Source: Zasmidium citrigriseum
Taxonomy: Eukaryota > Ascomycota > Dothideomycetes > Mycosphaerellales > Mycosphaerellaceae
Reading direction: 5' to 3'
NCBI GenBank assembly: GCA_002786025.1
Contig: NHNW01000012.1
Coordinates: 434,001-498,000, forward strand
Length of the DNA stretch: 64,000 bases
Below are positions 54,312-64,000 of this stretch, piece by piece. A program made the position numbers and the translations under genes. The stretch's first letter is position 1. Each line of letters starts with the position of its first letter. Below the pieces are notes generated by a model. The model worked only from the letters and a program-made list of their open reading frames with translations, made no database searches and was not told the origin of the DNA.

Positions 54312-57300
54312 CTACTGCAACATACTGTACAAACTCTCACCAGTAACATCCTCAATCTGCCCGATCCACCTTATAGTCTCACGCTCAACAGGCCCATCGT
54401 CATCCTCTTGCAACTCCGAAATAATCGGCAGCCATTCCGGCAAAAGACCAATCCAGTCGACTTGGAGCTTCTCGGTGATCGTCCGCTGGCACTTGACAGC
54501 CGCTAAACGAGTCGCAGCATCCTGGTCGCGCATAAAGGTCATGATGACGGCGTTCATAGCCTTGTGGTGCTCTGGCGAGTTTGCGGTAGATGCCAACTCC
54601 GCGATGGCTGGAATGACGTGCTCGTTAACGATCGTTTCATCGTCGCACTTCAAGGTACCAAGAAGTGGTTCGGCGATGGCATCGAAGTGGGATGGTGATT
54701 GCCAGAAACCGTCCTGGTCGTTGGAAAAGTTGCTGGCGAGCGCTCGGACAACGGTCTCCAGTAATTGTAGATGATACTCGCTGTCTGCCGACAAAGTCTT
54801 CAGCAGGGTGGCGGCATTTTCGAGGAGGTAGCCGGCGTAGCTTGTCACGAGCGACTTGAGCTGATCGAAGAGCGTCAAGCTGAAGCTGTACAGACTGATG
54901 CATCTTTGAACGGTTCCGAACTTGTCCTTCTTCGGCAAGCCTTTGGTCGCCCATTCCGCGAAGCGGACGAAGAATGGTCGGAAGGCAGCGTCATTGAGCT
55001 TGAGAACGACATCCATTGCGGTGTTGTCAACCTCGTCAAAGATCGCGACGTCCACCTCGACATCGTCGTCATCGTCTTCTGGAACCAGCTTGCGTCGCAG
55101 ATCGAACGCGTTGAGCAAGATGGAGAAGATGATCTTCGAGTTCTTGGTGATGGTGGACTTGCTGTGGTGCTTGATGGCAGCGTGGAACATCGCCACAACA
55201 TACTGAGCTGCCGAATCGTCAAGACTGATGACATCCTCCCAGACTCGGTCAATTGCAGCAAAGCAGTCGTGGGCGGCAAGCTTGCGAGCAGCCAGATCCC
55301 TGAGTTGAGTTGCCTCATCACTTTCAGCCTCCGCGGCCAATGTCAAAAGGCGATCGAGATAAGATCCAGACACCATCCAGGGAATGTAGTCAAGAGCGGC
55401 CATGCCCAAGCTAAATCCAGCAGAGAGCAAAGACTGGGCATCTTCATCGTCAGATAATACACACTCTTGCATGTATTCGAGAGCCCGATCCATCACCTTG
55501 GGCAGGATCGGAATGAACTCGTCCCCGAGGACTTCGATCATGCTCGCCAGACAGAGCAGAGACATGCGTCTCAGCCTGTTATCCTGAGATCCGAGTGCAA
55601 ACTGGCCCATGACGTGCTGAGCAGCCTTTGTGACTTCTGTACGGTCAGTCTTGCCAAACTTCTCCGAGATTCGATCGATGCATGCGATTGCCGCCAGTCT
55701 GGTGTCGACCGGCTGATTGCCGACAATGAAATAGCCGCAGTTGGGTAGCACATCCATGAAGACTCGTTGCATCTCGGCGTCGGCACGTCTAGCAGAGTTG
55801 ACTCGGGTTTCTAGTGAATAGAAGACCTGCTGTCGGATCTCGTCTGATCCAGTCTGCATCAGCATGGCACTAGATTCGATGAAGTCTTTGGTAGGCATCA
55901 AGCCGAGCACAGATGTGAGTACATTGCTGGCCCCGTCGTGGAGATCGCCATCTGCCTTGACTTGGAGGCCAAGCTGCATGGTCTTCTCGAGAATGACAGA
56001 GTATGAGACCCTGAGCTCGTTGGCGTCCTTGTTGCCATCTTTCAACTCCTTGGCCAGCCGTTTGCGAAGTCCATTTTGGTTCAGTACATCAGCCAAGCCG
56101 TCAAGTAGCACTGATGTAGCCTCTTTCGCTTGCTCTGCGTTCTTTTCACCAAACCCGAGGATGACGTCTGACAGCCCTCGTTTGGGCTTGAGAGTGTCAA
56201 ACACAAAGTCGAGATATTGTCTGACGGCCAGCAGCTGTACCTTCACTGGGAAGTGGCCCATCAAGTCGGCCACAAACCGTCGCAGGTTGGCTTCTTCAGG
56301 GTAACGTTCGACCAGCATCGCAGCTATTGCGAACAGCGACTCCTCAGCGCCCAAGGTGGTGACGAGGTGATGGAACAAGCCCGACCGACGATGGAGTGGG
56401 ATGTGCTCAAATGCAGCAGTGAAGCTCAGAAGTAGTTCGGCGGCTCCACTGATCAGATCTCTCCCGCGCTTCTTGAGCGAGGCCGCCAGAGGTGGGATGA
56501 TTCGGGCAACTGTTTGATCTGTAACGTGTGCGCTGTAGTCGTCGCTCTGCTTCAGGATCGTGGAGCTCATGAATGTGAAGAGCGGCATGACACTATGCAA
56601 GACCAGGTCTGGAGCCCAGGCGGCCAGCGAGGACATGAGAAGTAAAGCTGCATGATGTACCTGTGTGCTCGACGTTGTGCGCACGCAATCAACGATAAGA
56701 TCAGGTCGAACGACCGAACGATCGACGCTTGTGTTTGCGGATGCCTTCAATCCATTGACGACCGACAACAGGCTGCTGACGATCAGCCCTTGGAGATACA
56801 CCAGTTCAGAGTCCAGAAGGGTCTTGTAATGATGGAGTTCACTCAACAAATGGAAGAGACCCTTCAGCAGCTGTGGATGGTTCTCTGGTTTGGACTCTTC
56901 CACGAGCTCCAGTACCAGCGTCCATCGGCGAATGGCTGCATCAAGCTTCTGCTTGTCAACACTGCCTGGTTTGGGTGTCTCGGATGTCCTGCTCGTCCTT
57001 TGCTTCTTAGCGGGAGTCGGTTGGCCTTGCAACTCGGCGACGCTGGGTAAACTTTCTGCAAGTTGTACGAGGATCTCACTGGGTAAGGGCAAGCTGCGAA
57101 GAGTGTCGACGGCTTCGGATTGAATGTCGTCAGCCACAGCCGAATTCAAGCCCAGGTCTAACAGCCACTTCAGTACATCCATTCGACTGGCATCCTTCAT
57201 GGCGGGCCACAGCTGTCGCATTCTGTCGAAGGCGAGTGGCGAGATACGCATAGCTTTCTTGAATGATCCTGCTGCGAGCTCTTTGAGGAACTCAATCTCG

Positions 57301-59621
57301 TCAGCGCTGCGGTGTGAAACATTGCCAACCAAGGCTCGGCTCAAAGAGTCGTCATCTGACGTGCTGCCGTCGTTCAAGGCGTTGAAATGGCTCCTAGTGT
57401 ACGGCAGAAGGACATGCGAGCGGGCGGTCCCAGCAGCCTTGCCAACTTTGCTCAAGATTGACAGTAGTCGAAGCTTGAATCCTTCAGCCGGCGATGAAAC
57501 CACATGCGAGGCGAGGAAAGCGTAGGCGCTTGTGCGAAGGGCAGACTTCAGCTCCTTTCCGTCTGTCTTAGCCCCATTGATGGTATCTGCCAAAGACTGC
57601 ACGATATATCTGCCGTCCACAATACATTCCTCCAGGACGGGCAGTATCGCTTCGAAGAAAAGCTTTGGAGCATCTGCGGAAGGCAGCCACTGGACGTCTG
57701 AGCTTTGTTGTCCATAGATAGTGTCTTTGCACCAAATCGTCTGCTGCGAAGGCTTCTTCTCTGATTTCTTCTCATAGAGTGTCTTCAGGGCCAGGCAGGT
57801 TGATGAAGCATTCAGTCTGACAGATTTCGCCGGATCCATGAGCGCGGCGATCAGGTGAGGAATCAATGCTTGCATGTCAACAGAGCTGTCCTTCTTGGGT
57901 AGTTGAAGGACATCGGCGGCAATCTGGAGGGCCTTTGCTCTGGTCGAGAAGGCAACACTACTAGTCGATACGCGAGTCAAAAAGGTAAGCACAATTTGAT
58001 GATCCGTTTGACCATTCTTTCCAGGCGAAAGCACCTTCAAAAGCGCTTTGAGATGGAGCTGAGACGGTACAGCCTTCGCGAATGCATCGCAATATTCCTG
58101 GAATAGCTGTTCGTGCCTCGGATCAAGGAATGAGAATTGCTTGCTCGGCAGCTTCGACAAGCTGTCAAGATCAAGGCCAGTGGCAGGGGGCTCTTCTGCC
58201 GGTTGCTCGTCTATGGCCATGAGCTCATCATCGTCCTGGTCGTCGGTGGCGCCACTGTTCTGAATCTGCAGTGCCAAATCCGGGATCAGTCTGGCAACAT
58301 TTGCTTCGGCCTTTTGGGCCGCTGACTGAATCAGCTGCCCACTTCCCTCTCGTTCTGCGAAGAGGCTGAGTGAAGAAACAAGCTGCTTGCGACCGTCGTC
58401 GTCTTCTGCGTTTGTCAAAGCCTTCATGGCTGCGGCGAGAACCTCGATTCTGGCTTCCATGGGAATATACGACGCTTGGAGAGCTTCGCCAAAGATCTCC
58501 CTAGCGTGGTGGTCCTGCTTCGAGACGATGTAATCGACTGAGCCAACTGCAATGCCAGCGATCAAGCGGTCTACCCGGCATTTCGTTGCAATCCGATGAA
58601 CGGGTTTCAACACGTCTTCTTGTTTGAGAACTGCCCGAATGGCCGACCTCGGTAGAGCCAGTGCTTGCTTCTCTTCGGCGAGAACAGACATTGTGATCAA
58701 TCCATCCTCAAGAGTCTGCTCTGTCCACCCAGCAGCAACTGCTTCGATCATGGCGTCCAATGCTTTGTCGCTCAGAGAGGATTTGGTCGCCAGGATGGTC
58801 ATTATCATGCATGATCCGAGATACAGTTCCGGTACGCCTTTGATGGTCAAGGCTGTCTGCAGAACGGGAAGAACCCTGAGTAATAGGTCTTCCTCTTTCT
58901 GCCTCCTGATTGTCTCTCGTCCGGATCTCGTCGCATCGATCATGCCATTCACAGCCTGTGCCGTTACGCTTGCCCAGAAACCCAGAAGAAGGGCTGACTG
59001 ATGTCTCGCTTTGGCCACGTTCAGGACATACTGACTGAATGAGGTGAAGAAGGCTGAGTTGTTGCTCGATGCCGCAACAATCGCGTGTCGTGGAGGGCTC
59101 TGCAAAGCACTGACGTATGGATGGAGGAACCTGAAATTCGGTGGCAGCTGTTCTGGCAGAATTGATAGGAGCGTCGGAAAGATGGGCGACGCATGGTACG
59201 GCAAGAATGTCAAGAGGAGCATCTCGGTGTTGTACTCGTGCACTCTGAATCTTCGCACCAGCCATTCCGCAGCCTTCATAGCAGGCTTCAGCAATAGCCT
59301 TCCTCCCAACAAGCCCAGGAACCTCTCGATCACAGTATCCAGCTCCTGCACCTCTTTCGCCGTCATTTGCGTCCGGTCTTCATTCTTGCTCTGCTCGCTG
59401 AACAGATTCCGGGAGAAGGGCACGAATCGGCCGTCCAGTTGGCATAGCTCTTCGAAGCCCTCCAGGCAGAGCTGATATATCGTATCGAAGTTCTGGGTCG
59501 CGGCGTCTCGTGGTTCGAACAGCAGCGATTTGCTATGGCGCGCCTTTTGCGCCTTGAGATCGAGTTGGTGAGTGCTGTTGGCGGCGATGGCAGCCAACTG
59601 CTGCTGGAGGACCGTCGCCAT
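54312..59621 (-). CDS. utp10: U3 snoRNP component Utp10 (HEATR1 family)
   Basis: Large HEAT-repeat protein of the t-UTP/UTP-A subcomplex, needed for Pol I transcription and early 90S pre-ribosome assembly in the nucleolus. Single uninterrupted frame of 1769 residues, a normal length for the family. The N-terminus MATVLQQQLAAIAANSTHQL is typical. Then come DTIYQLCLEGFEELCQLD, the helical repeat body with an acidic insert (DDQDDDELMAIDEQ) near residue 470, and a C-terminal BP28CT-like part (AFRPFFVRFAEWATKG, VVRALASNFSNDQDGFWQSP). Stop 36 bp from the LCHN-like stop. Shares a ~280-bp divergent promoter with NRDE-2. Confidence 0.95.
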   Translation of the reverse strand: MATVLQQQLAAIAANSTHQLDLKAQKARHSKSLLFEPRDAATQNFDTIYQLCLEGFEELCQLDGRFVPFSRNLFSEQSKNEDRTQMTAKEVQELDTVIERFLGLLGGRLLLKPAMKAAEWLVRRFRVHEYNTEMLLLTFLPYHASPIFPTLLSILPEQLPPNFRFLHPYVSALQSPPRHAIVAASSNNSAFFTSFSQYVLNVAKARHQSALLLGFWASVTAQAVNGMIDATRSGRETIRRQKEEDLLLRVLPVLQTALTIKGVPELYLGSCMIMTILATKSSLSDKALDAMIEAVAAGWTEQTLEDGLITMSVLAEEKQALALPRSAIRAVLKQEDVLKPVHRIATKCRVDRLIAGIAVGSVDYIVSKQDHHAREIFGEALQASYIPMEARIEVLAAAMKALTNAEDDDGRKQLVSSLSLFAEREGSGQLIQSAAQKAEANVARLIPDLALQIQNSGATDDQDDDELMAIDEQPAEEPPATGLDLDSLSKLPSKQFSFLDPRHEQLFQEYCDAFAKAVPSQLHLKALLKVLSPGKNGQTDHQIVLTFLTRVSTSSVAFSTRAKALQIAADVLQLPKKDSSVDMQALIPHLIAALMDPAKSVRLNASSTCLALKTLYEKKSEKKPSQQTIWCKDTIYGQQSSDVQWLPSADAPKLFFEAILPVLEECIVDGRYIVQSLADTINGAKTDGKELKSALRTSAYAFLASHVVSSPAEGFKLRLLSILSKVGKAAGTARSHVLLPYTRSHFNALNDGSTSDDDSLSRALVGNVSHRSADEIEFLKELAAGSFKKAMRISPLAFDRMRQLWPAMKDASRMDVLKWLLDLGLNSAVADDIQSEAVDTLRSLPLPSEILVQLAESLPSVAELQGQPTPAKKQRTSRTSETPKPGSVDKQKLDAAIRRWTLVLELVEESKPENHPQLLKGLFHLLSELHHYKTLLDSELVYLQGLIVSSLLSVVNGLKASANTSVDRSVVRPDLIVDCVRTTSSTQVHHAALLLMSSLAAWAPDLVLHSVMPLFTFMSSTILKQSDDYSAHVTDQTVARIIPPLAASLKKRGRDLISGAAELLLSFTAAFEHIPLHRRSGLFHHLVTTLGAEESLFAIAAMLVERYPEEANLRRFVADLMGHFPVKVQLLAVRQYLDFVFDTLKPKRGLSDVILGFGEKNAEQAKEATSVLLDGLADVLNQNGLRKRLAKELKDGNKDANELRVSYSVILEKTMQLGLQVKADGDLHDGASNVLTSVLGLMPTKDFIESSAMLMQTGSDEIRQQVFYSLETRVNSARRADAEMQRVFMDVLPNCGYFIVGNQPVDTRLAAIACIDRISEKFGKTDRTEVTKAAQHVMGQFALGSQDNRLRRMSLLCLASMIEVLGDEFIPILPKVMDRALEYMQECVLSDDEDAQSLLSAGFSLGMAALDYIPWMVSGSYLDRLLTLAAEAESDEATQLRDLAARKLAAHDCFAAIDRVWEDVISLDDSAAQYVVAMFHAAIKHHSKSTITKNSKIIFSILLNAFDLRRKLVPEDDDDDVEVDVAIFDEVDNTAMDVVLKLNDAAFRPFFVRFAEWATKGLPKKDKFGTVQRCISLYSFSLTLFDQLKSLVTSYAGYLLENAATLLKTLSADSEYHLQLLETVVRALASNFSNDQDGFWQSPSHFDAIAEPLLGTLKCDDETIVNEHVIPAIAELASTANSPEHHKAMNAVIMTFMRDQDAATRLAAVKCQRTITEKLQVDWIGLLPEWLPIISELQEDDDGPVERETIRWIGQIEDVTGESLYSMLQ

Positions 59622-59903
59622 CTTTGGCCGGATCTGACTCTTCTCCCGCGGTTTCCTCGCTCCAACAGCAGCGGTGGATGGTGAACGTTGATAGAGGTGA
59701 ACGTCCCAAAGCGTTTTCCAAAGATCTGCTGCGCCAAGATTTCAAGCAACCGGGATCGTCACATGCAAAAGTCGAGAACACCCGGGCCACATCTCGCTCG
59801 CCGCTGCCCCAACAGCACTCGCCATCGCCAACCTGAACGCGACACCACGTAAGTGTGCAACATGTCAGGAATGTCAAAATGAAGAGATGCTAATATTGGA
59901 CAG
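59622..59903. promoter_or_regulatory. Compact bidirectional promoter of utp10 and nrde2
   Basis: Only 282 bp separate the two start codons. On the NRDE-2 side the last 55 bp (59849-59903) look like a leader intron, so the effective promoter is shorter still. No TATA box is seen, as usual for housekeeping genes. Confidence 0.55.
59849..59903 (+). other. Probable 5'-UTR intron of nrde2
   Basis: GTAAGT donor at 59849, GATGCTAATAT branch-like sequence near 59887, and an ACAG acceptor that abuts the ATG. Upstream sequence ends in an in-frame-independent stop (CCAACCTGA), so no coding exon is expected before it. Not proven without transcripts. Confidence 0.6.
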
Positions 59904-62900
59904 ATGGAGAAGAACGCGGTGCCTAAATTCGGGAGCTTCAAACCCAAGGGCGCGCCCGAGCCGGCGACTCATAACAGCCAAACACAGAAGAAGTCGAGCA
60001 GATCAGACGAACAAGACGGGTCTGCCAGAAGAAAGCGTCATGACGATTCTAGGAGACGACATCATCGTGACCGTCAAGATGACGAGCCCAAGCGCTCACA
60101 CCGAAGACGAAGTCGCGAATCTCGGGCCAAGACCCCGGACACTGACATCCCAATAGCCACGGACGAGTTCGAGGAATCCAATCTATACATTGTCGACCGT
60201 CGTGGAGATGCAAAGAATGTCGAGTATGGCAGCCTTCACCGGTACAGCGTTCCGCCCTATCGCCGAAGTGGCTACGGCAAAGTGGTTGGACTTTCGTGCT
60301 CCAGGAAGATAGATAGGAATGAGAGCAACGACAAGGAGGTTTGCCTCAGATCAGTCGGGCAGGATCGCGGGAACAGAATTGCGCGGCCGCTGACCTCCAA
60401 GTATGGAAAGAGCAATGAAAGCAAGCTTCGCTTCATTGTGTTCAATCCGGACAACACCGATTCGACCGAGAGCGACTATATTGATTTACGGTCTTCAAGG
60501 AAGCGCAAACGTGGGTCTCACTCTCCTGAAGCCGAAGCCACGACCGTCGACTACCGCTCAATTGAGGGGAAGGCCAAAGAATCAGCCAAAGGGGAGGACG
60601 ACGACCTCGAGGCTGCTTCGGGGTCGGAGTCCGAAGATGTTGATCTCGACTTGCAGACCAGACAGGAGAATGCAGTGTTATCAAAGAAGGCCAAAGTAAA
60701 TCCATCCGACCTGGATGCCTGGCTTGCACTCGTGGAGCATCAAGCCGAGCTTGTTCGACCTGGTCTTCCATCGGCGTCCTTCACATCATCAGAGAGACGC
60801 ACTCTTGCTGATCTCCGACTTTCCATTCTGAATGAAGCAGCAGTCCACATCTCGAAGAACAAGCCCAACCGCGACCGTCTTTTGCGAGCTATCATTCTGG
60901 AGGGCTCAATCATCTGGGACAGTGCGAAGCGAACTGTGAAGTGGAGAGAGGCGATCGCAGAGTGCCCTGAAAGCATCCTGTTGTGGACCGATTATTTGAG
61001 CTACATCCAGGATAGCCATGCTGGCTTCAAATACGAGGACTGCAAGGACGCTTACCTGCAATGTCTGAAGATGCTCAAGGAGGTCCGCGCTAAAGGCAGG
61101 CTTGATCACACTTCAATTGGCCGTATCCAGATATTTGTCCTTTTGCGACTGACGGCGTTAATTCGAGACGCCGGTTACGTCGAGCTCGCTATCGGCTTGT
61201 GGCAGGCAGTATTGGAGTATCACCTTCATCTGCCTTCTCGACTTGCGAATGCGCCTCCATCAGAGCGTCTGTCAGCCTTTGAAGAGTTCTGGGAGAGCGA
61301 AGTGCCACGGATCGGAGAGAAAGAATCGAGAAGCTGGGCATCGTATGATGCAGACGGTGAGACTACTTCGAGGAGCCCATCAGACCTCCAGCGCATGCCA
61401 CTAGACCCAAGTCAACCATATGTAAGCTTCGCTCTACAAGAGATGAAGCTTCATGGCTTCGTATTGCCAGCCTCGACTGTGGATGACGACGCGACCCTAG
61501 ATCCCTTCAGATGCGTCATGTTCTCGGACATTGAGGATGTGCTTGAGCTTCTGAGTACCGATCTGCCCAAGGACGCCTTCATCACAGGACTGCTCTGTTT
61601 TCTTGGCTTGCCTTCTCTGCCGTCTGCCGGCGCTGTTGAGTGGATGCGAGATGCGCACATCGCTGGTCACCAAGCAGCTAAAATTATGACCAACGACGAC
61701 TCCTTCAATCCTGACATGGTGAAAGTACGATCTCAGCGCGAGACTACCGACAGTCTATTCGATGATGCGTTCAACGATTTCTTTCGCCACAGGCAAGGAT
61801 CAAAAGATAACGAGAATGGCGTTGCTGTGTTTGCGGAAAGGATCTTGGAAGCCCTTGTCACTATCAGCCCAGAGGATGACGATATCGCCGAATACTGTCT
61901 CGCATACAAGCTGCACACATCACCAGTGGACGCCGGCAAGTTTGCAAAGCGCCTTCTCAAGCAGAGGCCGTCAAGCCTACGCTTGTACAATGCGTATGCT
62001 CTGATTGAGGCTCAGCGTGGAAACACGGAGAAGGCACAGACCGTCTGGAGTACAGCTTTGAGTGCAAATTTGACTTCTACAGAACAACAACATGACGTTC
62101 TTCTCCGGCACAGCCGTATGATGGCGCAATGCCGGACTGGTGATGAAGCAGCTGCCCTAAGAGATATTTGCGCGGTTGCAGATGCGTCTCCTCAGGGTCC
62201 CAATAGCCCTGCGCATGAAGACGGTCAGCAAATTCGACAATTGAGATCCAAGCGATTGCTGGAGGAACAGCTCAATACCGCAATTTTGGGAGGCAATTTG
62301 ACCTATGTACATCTGATTGTGGACTGCCTGGCCTGGTCTGAATACCTCGCCAATGATCATGACATCAATGCGGCCTTGCAGCTGTACCGCAAGCGCAGCT
62401 CGAGGTTTCAAAGAGATGGCCAGTCTGCGACACTTGAGCTTCTCCACCAGTGCAAAGCCCGCCTGCTCAAGATGCACATCGACCGCCAACGGCCATTTAA
62501 GCCCGCCGTGCTCAGGCGAGAGCTGGACGAAGCTCTGGAACTCTTCCCAAACAGCAGCATGCTGCTCGACCTGCAAACACGCATAGCGGCACAGGATCGC
62601 CTTCGAAGCCTCGTTCATGAACAGAAAGTATCCGATCCCGCCAACATGTCCATTGTTCAGTGGTCGTTCAAGATCGCGGAGGAGCTGCGCCGGGCAGGAA
62701 GTGAGGCTTTCGGTTCCACACCCAATACCGTGCGTGCTACATTCTCAAAGGCTTTGTTGAACACCGACAGCGCTGTCAGACACTCGCCCGCTCTGTGGAT
62801 GATGTGGCTTCGATTTGAGCACAGTCGCGCAATTCAGGCGGAAGAGTCTCGGAAGCAAGATGCATTCCGTACGGCGAAGCAGGTCTTCTTGGATGGCTTG

Positions 62901-63053
62901 CGGAATATACCCTGGGTTAAGCAGTGGGTCATTTGGGGCATGACGCTGCTGGCGCCCGCGATGAACCCTGCTGAGATGCGGCAGGCGTATGATGTCCTGG
63001 TCGAGCGGGGCTTGCGATCAAGAGTGGATGTCGAAGATCTGCTAGTCGTATGA
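59904..63053 (+). CDS. nrde2: NRDE-2 family protein (nuclear RNAi / RNA surveillance)
   Basis: HAT/TPR-repeat nuclear protein that partners with the Mtr4 RNA helicase and links RNA processing to the exosome and, in some organisms, to small-RNA silencing. Single coding exon, 1049 residues. The N-terminus has PKFGSFKPKG, an Arg/Lys/Ser-rich stretch, then LYIVDRRGDAKNVEYGSLHRYSVPPYRR, which is diagnostic of the family. At about residue 268 the repeat region begins (NPSDLDAWLALVEHQ); many half-TPR helices follow, including LWTDYLSYIQDS and ALWMMWLRFEHSRAIQ, ending with NIPWVKQWVIWGMTLL. A probable intron ends directly before the ATG. Confidence 0.93.
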   Translation: MEKNAVPKFGSFKPKGAPEPATHNSQTQKKSSRSDEQDGSARRKRHDDSRRRHHRDRQDDEPKRSHRRRSRESRAKTPDTDIPIATDEFEESNLYIVDRRGDAKNVEYGSLHRYSVPPYRRSGYGKVVGLSCSRKIDRNESNDKEVCLRSVGQDRGNRIARPLTSKYGKSNESKLRFIVFNPDNTDSTESDYIDLRSSRKRKRGSHSPEAEATTVDYRSIEGKAKESAKGEDDDLEAASGSESEDVDLDLQTRQENAVLSKKAKVNPSDLDAWLALVEHQAELVRPGLPSASFTSSERRTLADLRLSILNEAAVHISKNKPNRDRLLRAIILEGSIIWDSAKRTVKWREAIAECPESILLWTDYLSYIQDSHAGFKYEDCKDAYLQCLKMLKEVRAKGRLDHTSIGRIQIFVLLRLTALIRDAGYVELAIGLWQAVLEYHLHLPSRLANAPPSERLSAFEEFWESEVPRIGEKESRSWASYDADGETTSRSPSDLQRMPLDPSQPYVSFALQEMKLHGFVLPASTVDDDATLDPFRCVMFSDIEDVLELLSTDLPKDAFITGLLCFLGLPSLPSAGAVEWMRDAHIAGHQAAKIMTNDDSFNPDMVKVRSQRETTDSLFDDAFNDFFRHRQGSKDNENGVAVFAERILEALVTISPEDDDIAEYCLAYKLHTSPVDAGKFAKRLLKQRPSSLRLYNAYALIEAQRGNTEKAQTVWSTALSANLTSTEQQHDVLLRHSRMMAQCRTGDEAAALRDICAVADASPQGPNSPAHEDGQQIRQLRSKRLLEEQLNTAILGGNLTYVHLIVDCLAWSEYLANDHDINAALQLYRKRSSRFQRDGQSATLELLHQCKARLLKMHIDRQRPFKPAVLRRELDEALELFPNSSMLLDLQTRIAAQDRLRSLVHEQKVSDPANMSIVQWSFKIAEELRRAGSEAFGSTPNTVRATFSKALLNTDSAVRHSPALWMMWLRFEHSRAIQAEESRKQDAFRTAKQVFLDGLRNIPWVKQWVIWGMTLLAPAMNPAEMRQAYDVLVERGLRSRVDVEDLLVV

Positions 63054-63078
63054 AATCGTTGTCGAACTGGAATTGCAA

Positions 63079-63734
63079 TTAAGAGTGGCCGCCGTGGGTC
63101 CGCCATCCGTCCGGATGAAAACGAAGCTCTTTGAGAGAAAGGTAAGTACCCTGAACGTGCGATGCAGCGCCCCCTTCCTCTCCCGGACCAAAAGCTGCTT
63201 TTGCATCAAAGCACAGCCGGCTCTCATCACGCAGCAAAGCCAGGCGTAGCATGCTCATAAAGTCCAGCCAGTCACCAGAGTCTGGTCCATTCCCGTCGCG
63301 CTCTTGCACGAGGATATTTATCAAACGCTCCAGTGCATCGACCGTCGTCTGGCGCATGATATCCGGGATGTCATTCGCGATCTCGTCGATGAAAGTTTCC
63401 ACAGTCTGCTGACTAGAAGGTCTCTGCCCGAAACCGAAAGTCAGCAAGTTTCGAGCAAAAGCAAGGTCTTCAAAAGGAAACAGCGACTCACCTCAGTCAG
63501 CCGATGCGCTGCTTGCTGCGTGGAGCACATGATCACTGCGACCTCTTCCAAGTCAAGAATACAAGCAAAAGCCTCCTGCATACTAGAGTCAAGAGCCTTG
63601 GAATCGCCGAGCGCAGCGTCCTTGATCTGGACGAGTGAGAGTGGTGGTATTTTGCTCATGTAGGGCCATTTGTCCGAAGATGGCATGCCCCGTGCAGGGG
63701 ACGTTGCTGCTTTTGGTGGTTGGCGCCGGAACAT
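63079..63734 (-). CDS. Hypothetical protein, 195 residues
   Basis: Not recognised. Two exons on the minus strand, 63734-63492 and 63423-63079; the intron (GTGAGT to GGGCAG) keeps phase and joins AAHRLTE to RPSSQQTVETF. The protein is helical: MSKIPPLSLVQIKDAAL, then QEAFACILDLEEVAVIM, TFIDEIANDIPDIMRQT and LERLINILVQERD. There is no signal peptide or membrane segment. An extra upstream exon cannot be excluded because the window ends 266 bp further. It is convergent with NRDE-2, 25 bp between stops, a very tight spacing. Confidence 0.72.
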
Positions 63735-64000
63735 ACTGGCCGTCTACTGGATGAGATTGACGATATGGGCAAGTCTCGGTCTCGTCTTGATGGTCGAAAG
63801 TAGAGGTAGATGGCTTGCTGTTAACGGGATGGTGTCGCCAAAGGCGAGTCTGATGTTGTTGGCCGGCAGTCGATGTAGATGATGAAGGAGTACAAGCGTA
63901 GGACTGGGAAATTGGAGATATTCAAAAGGGAAGAAATAAATTTGCAGACATTTTACTGGCCTTCAAAAGGCAGCACTGGTCGGTAGAATGAAACCATGGC
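63735..64000. other. Right edge: upstream region of the minus-strand gene
   Basis: On the minus strand this is C- and A-rich leader-like sequence. No additional coding region is supported before the window ends. Confidence 0.4.

Noticed and set aside
1..64000. tRNA, 5S rRNA, CRISPR array, intact transposon
   Set aside because: No B-box-like GGTTCGAAT context with a tRNA fold, no 5S sequence, no regular spacer array, and no transposase or reverse-transcriptase fragments were seen.

Overview
The window is nuclear DNA from a filamentous ascomycete. Introns are short (about 47-84 bp) with GTAAGT/GTGAGT-type donors and CTAAC-like branch sites. Several families present are typical of filamentous fungi: NRDE-2, AA9 lytic polysaccharide monooxygenase, Zn2Cys6 regulator, S28 peptidase and YAT amino-acid permease. 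The protein flavour suggests Dothideomycetes (Capnodiales/Mycosphaerellales-like), but this is an impression, not a measurement. I rebuilt exon-intron structures by eye, checking reading phase across every junction. I see no tRNA, rRNA, CRISPR array, intact transposon, or PKS/NRPS gene.

Left part (1-21.5 kb), mostly housekeeping: the C-terminal end of the Tel1/ATM kinase (cut by the window edge), eIF2B delta (GCD2), an unassigned acidic protein, an arrestin-related trafficking adaptor with a PPxY motif, a 3.2-kb gene-poor stretch, the four-BRCT replication/checkpoint scaffold Rad4/Dpb11 (4 exons), an eIF4E-family protein of the 4EHP type, a small six-cysteine secreted protein, a secreted lipocalin, and porphobilinogen deaminase (HEM3).

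Middle part (22-45 kb), more accessory: a Zn2Cys6 regulator, a small unassigned protein, a secreted S28 serine peptidase, an acidic NOPCHAP1-like protein, then a run that looks metabolic. That run holds an amino-acid permease (9 exons), a haloacid-dehalogenase-type hydrolase in divergent arrangement with it, an FAD-dependent amine/amino-acid oxidoreductase, and a Vba/Fnx-type (probably vacuolar) MFS transporter. Next come a DsbA-like CPWC thioredoxin-fold protein, a THI5/ThiY-like protein without the Cys-rich motif, an AA9 LPMO, an NmrA-like reductase and a GFA/CENP-V zinc protein. Permease, oxidase, hydrolase and vacuolar transporter could act together in uptake, storage and oxidation of an amino acid or amine; this is inference.

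Right part (45-64 kb): a multi-span membrane protein of a common fungal family, a zinc alcohol/polyol dehydrogenase, a coiled-coil protein, a repeat-bearing 1.8-kb gap, an LCHN/DENN-like protein (DUF4484 type), and the divergent pair UTP10 (ribosome biogenesis) and NRDE-2 (nuclear RNA surveillance), followed by a small unassigned protein.

The structures least explained by genes are two degenerate repeat fields: three copies of a ~75-bp block spaced almost exactly 200 bp apart (4.26-4.74 kb), and nested ~330-bp and ~120-bp tandem duplications (51.46-52.27 kb).
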